This document shows positions 11,735 through 23,800 of a DNA stretch of 64,000 nt, one piece after another. Every line of letters starts with the position of its first letter. Within the stretch, counting starts at the first letter, position 1. The notes under the pieces are model-generated. The model saw only the letters and a program-made list of their open reading frames with translations, was not told the origin of the DNA and made no database searches. The DNA comes from Limnanthes douglasii subsp. nivea (Eukaryota > Streptophyta > Magnoliopsida > Brassicales > Limnanthaceae): contig JAUPFV010000001.1 of assembly GCA_036936605.1 (NCBI GenBank), forward strand, positions 157,389,187-157,453,186. The letters run 5' to 3'. The translations under genes were made by a program, and so were the position numbers.

Positions 11735-12150
11735 ATATATGAGATGAATATTAAGTAGCAATAAAAAAGAAGATGGTTTAATGAGATGAGTAGGATATGA
11801 GTTAGGTTTTTATTGCTACTTAATATCTATATAATAGATATATCCATCTTCCTTTTTATTGCTACTTAATATTAGATATAGTTTATTATATATTATATAG
11901 ATAGGATATGAGTTAGGATATGATTTAGGTTTTTATGAGTAGGATATAGTATTAGATATTATATAGATATTATATATGAGTTAGGTTTAATGAGATGAGA
12001 TTGAGGAATATTAAACCTAACTCATATCCTAATCATCTCATTAAAAAGGAAGATGGATATTATATAGATATATAATAAAAAGAATATGACCCAGTCCAGA
12101 TTGAGGGTCACCTGCAACAAAAAGTAGGATATGAGTTAGGTTTAATGAAA
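11735..12150. repeat. mosaic of short direct and inverted repeats
   Basis: Three short blocks recur in both orientations: GGATATGAGTTAGGTTT (near 11789, 11906, 12126; inverted near 12012), ATTGCTACTTAATAT (near 11812 and 11861; inverted near 11749) and AAGGAAGATGGATAT (near 12048; inverted near 11843). They are separated by TA-rich tracts. The cluster adjoins the 3' end of LINE C and looks like repeated rearrangement or fold-back DNA. Confidence 0.7.
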
Positions 12151-12152
12151 AC

Positions 12153-15100
12153 TTACGTCGGCCAACCAATCTTTGTACCATGAAATCTGAATCGGAGATC
12201 CGATAAGTTTTGGTATGATATCGAAGATGCCATGACTGGAGCGGATCCAAATATTCTTGAATTTCGCTCTTTAAAAAACGTAGTAAATGACCGCGTTGAA
12301 ACAAGTTCGCCATGTACAATGGTCTCGAGCATTAGACCATCTTGACGCCTCATGAATCCAAGATTACCAGCACAAAGGATGGAATGGAAATCCAAGTTTA
12401 ATACTTGTAAAAGTCCAGATACTCTAAGCGAAACTACATTCAAAGAGGAGATGAGATATAGGTTCCGAATCACAATTGCAAAGGGTGCAAATATTTGTGG
12501 TGTTGAAACCCCAACTAAGAAGCTTGTCTTTGGTGGCAAGCTTGCCCTTAATAGCCAGCCAAGATATGAAGGAATGTCGTAGAATGTTGAATTTCTTCCA
12601 TACTAATCCCGGCCACCCCATATCTGGGGCAGGCATACGAATGGTGTTATACGTGTCTTTTATTGTGAAAGTGTTGCATCCTTCATTCGCAACCTGGAAT
12701 GGAACGTCCATCGAGAGGGTGTTTGGTTGGGGGATAGTGAGGATAAGCTTGTGGATTTCTTCAAGATGAACGTGACTTCGAGCTCGGGCCGATCTCAAGT
12801 TTGCATGCCAATTTCATTCACCATTGCTGATGATGTCAGAAACCTTTAGGTTATTTCCCAGACGAGAATCGTTGATGATGTCGGAGCCGTAGTGGATCAA
12901 AACAGACGAGGAAAGGAGCCACGGGTCATGTCTGAAAGAAGGGTTCAACCCATTTCTGATAGCCACCCTATACAAATTACGAGCCAAAGGGCGAAGACGT
13001 AGGATTTTCCTCCAAATCCATGAGGGAGATGAGCCAATAGAAACGTCCCAAAAACTTTTATTTTTAATTTTGTTAGTTTTAATCCAATCACACCAGATGG
13101 ATTGGTTCTTATTACTTACAATAGACCAAAGGTACATAAAGACAGCCGCCTAATTCCAGGTTTTTAAATCTAGGATCCCAAGGCCGCCCTCTTTATAAGG
13201 AGTGGTAACAGTGGTCCAGGCGACTTTGGCCCCATGGATTTTCATAGACGATCCAGACCAAAGGAAGTGACGAAGATATTGGGTTAACTCTTTAATTATT
13301 CTAGATGGAAGGATAAAGATTGATGACCAATATACCTGGCCAGCAAATAAGATAGATTTGATTAATTGGAGCCTTCCCACATAAGAGAGGTGCTTAGCGG
13401 TCCAAGAATCAATTCGGGAGTCTATTTTGTGCAGAAGGGATGTCAATCCGATTGAGTAAGTCTTCCTGTGAGGAGAGGGAATCCTAAATATTTCACTGGG
13501 AGGGATCCTTGAGGGAAGCTCAAGATTGGCAAAAGATCCGATCTAAGGTGATGGGCAATTCCGATGAAAAATATATGACTTTTCGAGGGATTGACTTTTA
13601 GAACATAAAGAAGATAGAAGTCGTTCAGAGCCTCTTTAATGAGATTAAGTGAATGAGTATCACCATGACTGAAAATCATCACATCATTTGCAAAGCAAAG
13701 GTTAATGAGTTTCAACTTGTGACATTTCCAATGAAAACGGAAATTCCCATCTTGACTTTTCTCTTTGAGGATGCTGGATAACACTTGCCTAACAAGCACA
13801 AAAAGGAGAGATGAGAGATGATCACCTTGTCGCAGACTTTTTTTTCCTTTGAAATTTCCATGAAGGTCTCCATTAATATTAATAGAATAAGAGGGAGAAG
13901 AGATGCACTTGACAATCCAAGTGATCATCTTCTCAGGAAAATACATCGCAATTAGAATGTCAAGAATGAGGTGCCAGCAAACATTATCAAAGGCTTTCAT
14001 AATATGAATTTTAAGGGCTACCATTTTTCCTCTTCCATTATTATGATACCCCATTAGAAGCCCTTGGGATAAAAAAATGTTATCAGATATATTCCTTCCC
14101 GCTACGAAAGCCGATTGGGAAGAATCGATAAGATAAGGAAAATAGACTTTGATTCTATTGGCCAGAATTTTGGAGATGATTTTATAGACAACATTGCAGA
14201 CAGAAATTGGTCTAAAAATACTAGCACAGAAGGCGAGTCTTTATTAGGGATAAGAGCGACAGAGGTTGAATTCCAAGACTCGGTCAAAGTTCCAGTGAGG
14301 AAGAACTCTTGGACACCTTTACAGATGTCAGGGCCAACAATGTTCCATGTTGACTTAAAAAAACTAGAGTTAAAGCCATTTGGACCAGAAGACTTGTCAC
14401 TGTCAATATCGTACAGAGCGGATTTAATTTCAGCACAAGATATCTCACGGATCATTAACTCCTTATCACCATTAGTAACTGTAGAAAAGATTAGAGAATA
14501 GACTTTTTCCAGACCTGTGTAGTTAGCAGAATGCATAATCTCAAGGGAATTCTCGAAAAAGTTCACAAAAACTTTGGAGACACTAGCCGGGGAGGAGACA
14601 GTTACTCCTTGGTCATTGGTGATTGAGATAATTTTATTACGGAATAGTCAGGCTTTAATACTTTTGTTAAATAATTTTTTATTCCTTTCATCCAGCTTAA
14701 TCCAATTTTCTTTAGATTTTTGCTTCAGAAAGGATTCTTCAGCTCGACTTAGAAAAATGAAGGATGCGGAAGCCTCCATTTCATTTGTTACTAAACGAGG
14801 GTTGAGCGGGTCAGAGGCTAGCTTAGACTGAGCCTCGAACATAGTTTTTTTTTTATCATTATAGGCCCTGGAGGTAGTGTCACTAAAGTCCTTACGATTA
14901 AGCAAAGCTAACGCTGACTGCAGGCGAGCTAGCTTGTCAGAGACCATCCTCATCCCAGAGGAATAGATGGGGGAGTTCCAACTATTGGTAACAATGTCCT
15001 TGAACTGGGATGAGATTGCCACATGTTGAAATAACGAAAAGGCTTTTTTTGCCTTGGGCGGGGAAACCTAAGATTGAGAGTAACGGTAGTGTGGTCTAAA

Positions 15101-15771
15101 TTGTGAAGATACCCAAAGTGGACATGTTACATAGAGAATAGATCATCCCAATCCGAGTTGACAAGGAAACGGTCTATTTTGGAGAGGATGGGGTGATAAG
15201 GTTTTCAATTAATCCAAGTGAACGGAAATCCAGATGATCGGAGATCACTAAGTTCACATTGATAGCATCAATTATTGAATTCATCAATTGCTAAGGACCA
15301 GGTGTCAGAAGAACCAAGACGCTCATCCGGATGACGAATATCATTAAAATCCCCAAGGGAAACCCAATGAATGTGGTTATCCTGATTGGAGATGTCAATA
15401 AGGTCATTCTAAAGCGGAATGCGATCTTGTGCTTCATTAAAAGTGTAGATTGTAGTAAGTTTGAATGAGGCTCTAGAGTTGTGACATTTAGAAATACAAT
15501 GAATATACTGAGGAGATTGGGAGATCCTAGTAATTTTAATAACACTAGGGTTCCAGGTAATCCAAATTCTACATAAGGGATGAGTGGATTCATTGGTGAT
15601 CAGATGCCAAAAGGGGACCATTTGTCTGATTATAGGGTCGACTTTATGAATTTAGACTTTAGTTTCTACTAGAACTATCAAATAGATATGATTACTTATA
15701 ATAAAGTCACTGGCATCTTTTTGCCTAACTGGGTCGTTTAGACCCCGCACATTCCAAGAAGCAATATTCAT
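12153..15771 (-). pseudogene. LINE C ORF2: endonuclease and reverse transcriptase, RT active site FAND
   Basis: The ATG at 15771 opens a typical APE-like endonuclease start (MNIASWNVRGLNDPVRQKDA), followed by VETKV (metal-binding Glu), SLGDFNDIRHPDER and FPFTW. The reverse transcriptase covers about 14566-13150, with SGPNGFN and a damaged RQGD region. The catalytic box reads FANDVMIF: the first Asp of FADD is Asn (codon at 13688-13686). After RT come a thumb-like region (13446-13150) and a zf-RVT motif at 12798-12424 (CTLCNCDSEPISHLLFEC). The last readable segment ends GTKIGWPT at 12153. Frameshifts occur at several joints, and no RNase H follows. Confidence 0.8.
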
Positions 15772-15792
15772 AAATACAAAACTTACAGTGTA

Positions 15793-18016
15793 TCAGCCGA
15801 TGATCTTGTCGGATGATAATACCTTTTTACACTTGTATTTGGCTTCATCCGCGCAAGACCTTTGGGGGGGGAGGGGGGAATCCACCTCCTCGCCAAGCCC
15901 CACCTCCTTATCCTCATTAATAGATGGTAGCCAATATTCAGAATCCATCTTTGGATCTATCTCAGAAGGATCTTCCTCAGAAGACGATGTCATTATAGGA
16001 AATGGAGAAAGGTTGATAGGACTTTTTTTGCACTGGCGAGTAGGGTGCCCGAAGACTTTACAATTAGCACACTGAGGAGGGAGGCCATAATATTCAAAAG
16101 AAACCGTAATATATTTGCCTCTTATCTTGAAGGTAAGCTCAGATCGAATAGGTGGACCCGCCTTGATCATGATGCAAATGCAGGCAAAAACGAAGTTTTT
16201 CCTTCCGCTCCGTCTGATGATCCACATATAAAAGGGATCTAATAACCGAACAAATGTTGCTGAAAACCTCCCCAGTCTAAAGCTCAAAAGGAAGATTAAA
16301 TACCTTAACCCAAATGGATATTTCAATGTGGGGATCTTTGATAAGAGAGGTAAGAGGTTCCCATATTTTCAAAATCATTAAATTGCCACCAAAATGCCAA
16401 GGGGCTTCCTCCAACACTTTTTTAGTGATCGCCTCAGATCCAAATTTGAAGAGAAAGTAGCCCTCGGGAATGGGTTTAAATTCCAAAAGACTGTACTTTT
16501 TGCACAATGATTCCACATTAGCTTTAAGAAAAGAAATATTGGAAGGTTGGTTGAGAAAATATCCTAAAAGACAATCTTTCCAAGAGTCTGGAGATCCTAA
16601 AGTCGAGTCATTTATAATGAATTTGTTACCCACCATTTCTATATGACTTATGCTAATCGCCAAAGGGGAGCGGTTATCACTATGGCCCGCAACAATACTT
16701 TCATAAGATAAGAGAAAATTAGAGTTAGGTAGCGAGTTCGAACTAGAGATACCTCTTTAATTTTCCTTTGAAGAAGGAGGGATAGAAGGCTTATAATGGG
16801 TCAATTTATATTTTCTCCCTTTTGGGCATTTACCCGCATTCCCGAAATTTTGGATTAGAGTGTGGTGGACATAGGAAGCTCCACCTCTTAGTAGGAATTT
16901 GCCTATGTTTTTACCAGCCCTGTCTATTGTTAAGACTTGGGTTGGCCAAATTCGTTTAGAAAGATGGCCCATAGAGGTAGGACCCAAATTAGGCTGGATT
17001 GTCTTATCACTAGATTGACCCAAGCCCTTAGTTACTCTTTCTGACCCTCCTCCAAACTCAAACCTGAAACCCGTCGACTTCGAGTTTTCAAACGAGCTGC
17101 CGGTGGGTAAGCTAGGGTATCCAGAATGGTTACCTAAATCGCCGTCATTTACTTCTTTCCTTTCCTCATTTCCCAGATTGCTACTGCTCGCAGTTCTCGG
17201 CATAATCGGGGCTTTAGCCTTAGAAGCATTTGACAACTCCTTCACCGGTAAAGAGTTCTCCATCTGATCGCAACTGGTGGAGCAAAGAGGAGCAGATGAT
17301 TCTTTTGATGGGTCCTCAGAGCAAGGTTGGGAGCCTCCAATCCCAGAGAGGTGGCCACTCTTGATCGAAGACGGCGACGCATACGCAAAGATGTGATTAT
17401 TACCCAGTAGTTCTGATGAGGAGGACGATAGGATTGTCTGGCCGATAGAGGCAGGTAGAGGTGCAACCCAAAATAGGCTGCTCTATCCTAGAGTAACTGA
17501 CAAGGACACAGAAGTCGGTAATGGTTGACAATGGAGCTCTTCAATCGGCGCAACCAAGTTGTCATAGAACCCTTTGTCAGAAGAGGTAGGGCTAATGACC
17601 CTGGGTGGGAGTAGGTTATCCTGAGGAGGTGGGCAGTTCTCAGAAGATGCTAGCAAGAAGATCACTTGAGGGAGGACAAATTGGTTGGTCTGAGAAGGAG
17701 GTAAAAAGCTTTACAAATCACTCAGTGGAGTTGGCTGAAAGAGAATATATCCCTAGCCAGATTTCATATGGTGTTTGGCCAAGGTTAAGGCCTTTTTGAC
17801 ATTACTTTCATAGAGGGAAAATATTTGATGAGAGGGTGAAGCTGAGGGAGCAATGAGGACCGGTTGGGCAGCTATGAATGAGGAAGATGGGTTTGAAGGG
17901 TCAGTGGTGTAGGGGAAGGTGGCAACGGAGGAGGAAAAGCTTAGCGTTCGAATGAGAGAGAAGGTTCCAATGAGTCCAGAAGGCTTGGATCGTCTCAACG
18001 AGATGGAAGGGTCCAT
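15793..18016 (-). pseudogene. LINE C ORF1: DUF4283 and CCHC knuckle protein, frameshifted
   Basis: Translation from the ATG at 18016 gives a Ser/Pro-rich N-terminus (18016-17753), a poorly conserved middle (17665-17242, 17263-16757), then the conserved parts. The DUF4283-like region is at 16663-16277 (SWKDCLLGYFL, FLFKFGSEAITKKVLEEAPW, then IWVKVFNLPFEL). The zinc knuckle PPQCANCKVFGHPTRQC is near 16080-16030. An acidic tail ends at 15793. Such ORF1 proteins coat the LINE RNA. The pieces are in different frames. No part looks like a host gene. Confidence 0.7.
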
Positions 18017-18686
18017 AAGTTAAAATGTTAGTAATTTGGTTGAATGAGAGTTGATACAGGTGATTAGGAGATGGGTATAGAAAGTGAGAAACAAGGGTAG
18101 GATAATATAGTTAGGACTTGAGGGAGAGATGAGAGTAGGTTAGAAGGTTTAAAGCATCCTATAGGAAATTTAGCTTCCATCGAGAGAAAGCAAGGGCATT
18201 AGATAGAGAGAGCTAAGAGGAGACAAGTCTTCGATCCTAGACTAGAGATAGTAAAGCAGAGGGAGCCTTAGTCTTGGTTTAACAGAAAGCCAGTAGAGCT
18301 TAAAATATGTGAGGCTTACATTAATGGGTGGGCAGAGAGGGAAAGAGGTATTGGGATTTTCCAAAAGGAAGAGAGAGATGTTGACAAGGATTTGAGAGTG
18401 CTTTTTGGAGAGGATTTGGATAGGTGGGGACAGAAAGGGAGAGATTTCCTAATTAGCTGACTAGGAAAATAAACTAAACTATAGTAAGGACTTCTAGTTT
18501 TGAAAATGTAACTAGATGGGAAACTGGAATGCTGGTTATAATAGCCTGGACACAGAAAATGGAGGAGGCTGAAAATCATGGTATTATGATAGATGGCCTT
18601 GCTGATCTTAGTACCAATGCTAAGGTGGAGGATATGACAGTAAAAAGATTGGAGAATACATTATTTAGCCCAAAGGATAAAGAAAC

Positions 18687-18702
18687 GGGGGGGGGGGGGG
18701 GG
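18687..18702 (+). repeat. run of 16 G
   Basis: An uninterrupted G16 tract in the presumed 5' UTR of LINE C; the minus strand, which is the element's sense strand, has C16. It could fold as a G-quadruplex on the plus strand or reflect homopolymer length error. Confidence 0.8.
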
Positions 18703-18960
18703 ATTGAGGGCATGATGTAAAGGGAGGTCTTTGGTATAGAGATGGTGGTTGATTGGTAGAAGAAATCGAGAAGGGTGAGGGGTCTATAAGTGACTCATTC
18801 AAACAGATGAGCTCACTAAAGGGGTGGCTACTACTTTGAAAAGAGATTTGTACTAGAGAAGCCTGGGTAAAGGCTTGAACAACAGAAAACTCCAAAGAGA
18901 CCTTTGGATTGAAGCATGAGTAAGCGTTAAAGCTTGACCGAACAGAAACCCGGGTAGATG

Positions 18961-20888
18961 TTATAAGAAGTATGACTTGGTGGGTTGATTGAAGGAGTTT
19001 CTACCAAGACTGATGGCCATATAACAACAGACATGGAAAAAGAGGAGAAACTGCATATAGGAGCCATCAACCAAAATAATTTTTGGCCATTGATCCAGAG
19101 TCTCACAAGCTAAAAATGAAGATCAAAGTTGCAAAGTTATCGTTGGATAGAAAGGAGAGGGGAGAGTTTTTTTTGTTAAAATGCAACTTGTTTGAAACTT
19201 GTTTGGTGCCAACGGTTCCTTATATATGAAAGTTACTGACAATATAATATTGTTGTATAGTAATTAATATTGTAATTAAGATAATAATATGGAATTAAAA
19301 AATAACATATTATTCATAGTGTTTTTAGTACAGTAATTATGATAATAATAGCACATTAAAAAATTATTTATTTATTATCATCTAAAATATTTTATTGATT
19401 ATTATTGATATTTGATATTTATATTTTATTTATTATTAAAAGTATTTTATTCACAGTTATTAATATTTGAAAATTGTACATGATATAAAAAATAAACTAA
19501 TACAATATTAAAGTTCAAGCACAAATTCTATAATATAATGAAGAAAATGAAACCAAAGGATTTCAAACAAGAAGTCTTTAATAGACTTTATTATTGGTAT
19601 GAGACCATAATGATTTCCAATAAATCTATTCAGTAAAATGATATATTTTTATGCAATCTTATAAGAGTAAAATGGTAAAACACTAATTCATTATAAATAG
19701 CAAGAGTAAATCAGTAATTTGTTTTAGTATATGCATAGTTGAATTATCAAGTTATTATAAAAAAAATTAGTAATTAGTTTAATAAGTTTATTATAATTTT
19801 TATTTAAAAAATTCAAACTATTTTTTAAAAAATATAATGATTAAAAAAACCGAAGCGAATTGAATCGAACCACATATATGTCAAAAACCTAAAAACCGAT
19901 CCAAACAAAAAAAAACCAAAACCCCAAAAAAATCAATATTATTAAAATAAATCACTGATTATAAAACAAAAATAATAATAAATCAATAGTATTTTCCAAT
20001 AATTACTAATTAAACTTTTCCACTAGATATTGTTTTTAATAATATATTTACTAATTGAATTCTTTCACCAAACTTAATTTCTAGTATTATTATTTAAATT
20101 CTTGTAGTTCTTGATTCATTTTGATATAAATTTACAATTAATTTTTTATTATTTAATCTCATTGGTTGTTTTTGTTTAAGGTTTATATTTGAATAATATA
20201 AAATAAAATTATGTATGTTTGGATTTAATAATTGTATATCTTTTTTTTTTTGTTAAATTTTAAAAACAAAATCAAATTTAAGATAGATTCGGATAGGTCA
20301 GATCAAATTGCATCCGGTAAAAAAATCCAAATAATGAAAATAGGTTTTGCACAGTCAAACTGACCCGCGAACACAAATAGATCGGAATCAGGCTAAAAAC
20401 AATTTAAACCCACAGCCGGACAAGTAAGTGATAAGCACTTTCATTATATTTATTTGTTGAAAGATAAGTAAGTGATAAGCACTCTCATTATATTTATGTG
20501 GTGAAAGATGTATCACAAATTATCTCATAATATCCCTCTCTCTAGATGAGGCGGGCGATTTGCTGAGAAGTCCGTGGATGTTTCATATAATCTTTTGGAA
20601 TCCCTCTTTGGAAAGTCAACCTGAATAAGTTTGGCATCAACATCTACCACCATGGACTTTGTTCAATATAATAAGCAAAAAAGAAAAAATGACAAGTTTA
20701 TGACAGGAGAATGATAGGGAATATTGTGTTCTTTATCATATCATTACATTGTTATTAAGGAGCATGAAGACAGTTTACGGAGTCCTTAAAGACTTTTCAT
20801 CTATATTTTAGTCTTGGAGCACAAGTTATATGGTTTGGTCATTGTTGCTATATTTTTGTTGTACAGAATGAAAAAATAGAATCCAAAT
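18961..20888. other. AT-rich region upstream of the receptor kinase gene
   Basis: 19200-20300 is extremely AT-rich with no ORF. A 44-bp tandem duplication lies at 20421-20508. A W-box core in reverse (GTCAA, 20615-20619, reading TTGAC on the minus strand) and a TATATTTTT-like stretch near 20848 precede the kinase ATG. These are weak promoter cues; no start site can be assigned from sequence. Confidence 0.45.
20421..20508. repeat. 44-bp tandem duplication
   Basis: AAGTAAGTGATAAGCACT and what follows at 20422 recur at 20466 with few mismatches, two copies in total. They lie about 400 bp upstream of the receptor kinase start. Confidence 0.85.
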
Positions 20889-23800
20889 ATGAAGATTGAT
20901 CGTAATCTTATGTTTCACTTGCTTTCCACTTTTTTGGTTATAAATCTGGTCCAAGCTCAAAATCAAAGAGGTCTGAAAATTTGTGCATGTCGTAACTGTA
21001 TGTAGTTATAATTATAGATTGTGCTGTGTCATATTTGTTTTTGTGGTTGCGCAGGATTCATCAGCTTAGATTGTGGTTTACTCCCAATTGATAAGATCTA
21101 CACCGAGAAAAGAACAAACCTAACATATACTTCCGATGCAAGTTACATCAACAGCGGTGTGAGTGGAAGCATCAAATCACAATACAAATCCGATTACCAA
21201 CAGCAGATGTGGTCTCTGAGAAGCTTTCCCGAAGGAATCCGAAATTGCTACCATTTTAACCTTACAAAGGGTCAAAGATATTTGATCAAAGCAAGTTTCC
21301 TGTATGGAGACTATGATGATCTAAACACGTCTCCTAACTTTGATGTGTATTTAGGTCCTAACCTTTGGTCTTCGGTGAAGATCAAAAATAGCTCAATTAG
21401 TTCGAGCTTGGATATTACCCATGTTTTAACATCAAACCGTCTACAAGTTTGCCTTGTGAAAACAGGAACCACCACACCTTTCATAACCTCATTCGGAATA
21501 AGACCTTTGCCAAGTGATATATACAATACCCAATTCGGGTCACTGGTGACCTTGTGGCGGAATTATCATACAACCAATCTTGATGGGTTTATCAGGTTAG
21601 ATCTTTCTTGCTGGAAATTTTACTTAATACAAACAGATCACCTGGTAAATACCATCTTTAAGACTCATATATTAGGCTTGAAACAAGTATTACTAGGGTT
21701 TTCCGGACATCTATATTTCCTACAGGCTACAGCCTGTACCAGAATAACTTTTGGGCTATGACAAGTCTTGTTGTATTCTATTGAATTGAATGTTTAAATC
21801 TAATTCTTTTAAATGAATCAAATAAGGATTAGAGAATACATAAATCTTTAGTAATAACAGTTTTATATCATCAGATTTAGGGTGGTTATCCGGATTTGAA
21901 TTTTGTTTGCCTGTACAGAAAAATTATGGACAGGATAGGTTCGTTAATTTTTTTTTTAGATCCAGTAAAATCAGATTGAGACATGAAGGTTGGAACCGGC
22001 CAGGTCCAACCTTTTTAAAATATAACTTTATAAGAGTCAACCCCATACTTCATGGATGAAGTTATGGGGGGCGGGCAACTACGTACAGTTATACATGGGA
22101 AGGCTTCCCTGCGTATATAATCCAATGGCAAGTAGGAATGGATTTTTTGGTGGTTCCATCACCAAAAAATCCGTAAAACGGAAGTGTGAGCCGTGCAATG
22201 GGAACTTATCCATTGGATGGCTGTTACTTGGCGGTCATCCATTAGGAACAAAAACATGTTTAAATAAATTTATAAACTTTATTGTATATTTGGTATTTGT
22301 AGGAAAAAAAAATACTTTGTACAATTTTTTGTATTTTTCTAAGACTAAAATGAATAGTTATCATTATATTTTATAAAATGGTTTTTTCTAATTTTATATT
22401 TTCTAAGACTAAAATAATAGTCATCCCTATATTTTATAAAATTGTTTTTACAATTTTAAAATAAAATATAGTTTCTATTTATTAATAGCTTATTATTTTT
22501 GTTTCTATGATGTTATAACATACTTTCCATATATATATATATATATGAAAATTATATGATTCTACGACAATAATTTCAATGAATTTTGATTCTATACAAA
22601 GTCTAGATCCTAAAAAAATCATATTTATTTTATCTAACATAATTTTTTTTGTAGTATGTAACAATTCTTTATTATTCATGCCCACTAATCCATCATCAAC
22701 ATATAATAATAACATGAACTTACTCTCATTCAATTTATTCAAACTGAATCCTCGACTAAGTTCATCTCAAAACCAAAATATATTATTACTTCAAGGAACT
22801 TATGATACTATTGTCAAAAAGTATGTTTGAGCCCATAAATCGATTTTTAAAGTTTGAACACCATTGAATTTGAATCATCATAAAACTTAAAACCCTTTTA
22901 ATACTATGATTATCTAATGAAATAATAGCTAACAATATTATGGTCCAATTTATTTTTTATTTTTCCTATAAGATTTTCTTTCATATGAATATCCTCAAAC
23001 ATGCTGATGCTTTAAAGCGGGTTTATATTTAGTCCAAAGTTTATGTGAGGTCTTAATGGTTTATTTTATGGAAACTATAATGAGAATGTATGTAGTACAT
23101 TTGATGGACTCTTCCCGAATTAATAACGGTGAAGTTGAAAGACTAATCAATTTTCATATCATATCTTCAAGTGTATTGTGTCGTTGCTCACATACGTTAA
23201 TTTCCCGGCAAATCACTTTTTAATTTGCTTGAGGTAAAGAGAGGTTTTGAAAAATTTAGACAATTTTCCTACAATCAAATCAAAAAGAAAAAAAACACAT
23301 AAAAAAGTGAAATCAAACACACAATTGTGTCGTTGCTCACATATGTCTTCACACCTTGATCTATGCAGCAGATCTTTCTGGTCTTACTACTTTTGCAGAC
23401 CAACTCAAGCTGAACACAACTTGAGTTTTTCAATGGCTACTGTCTTTGTCAACATATCAGCTGGATTCTTGTTTCCTTGGATCTTTTCCAGTATTAGCAC
23501 CTCATCTTCCAATAAAGATCTAATGAAATGATACGAAGACTGATGTGCTTGGTTCTTGAATAAAATGTTGAATTCTACGCCAATTGAATTACACTTTGAC
23601 TATCACAATGCAGAACGTTGTTCTTCTGTTTAAATCCCAACTCGGTTAACAAACCTTGAAGCCATATCACGTCTTTACTAGCTTCGGTCACTGCTACATA
23701 CTCAGCCTCTGTAGTTGATAGAGTGACAATGTTTTGTAACTTTGACATCCAACTAACAACTGTAGTTCTAACAGTAAATATATAACCTATAGTGCTTTTC

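Larger units (their letters stand above)
12153..18960 (-). mobile_element. L1-type LINE C, near full length, no RNase H
   Basis: A minus-strand non-LTR element with both ORFs recognisable. ORF1 starts at 18016 and ORF2 at 15771, close behind the last recognisable ORF1 codons at 15793. ORF2 ends after a zf-RVT region with KERNSRIF-type wording at 12153 and has no C-terminal RNase H, unlike LINEs A, B and E. Upstream of 18016 lies about 900 bp of pyrimidine-rich sequence (on the minus strand), probably 5' UTR; its outer limit at about 18960 is a guess. Frameshifts and a mutated RT active site make it inactive. Confidence 0.8.

Noticed and set aside
22056..22376. 106-codon plus-strand ORF in intron 2
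   Set aside because: Composition is random-like, it spans a hairpin, and no homologous domain is recognised.
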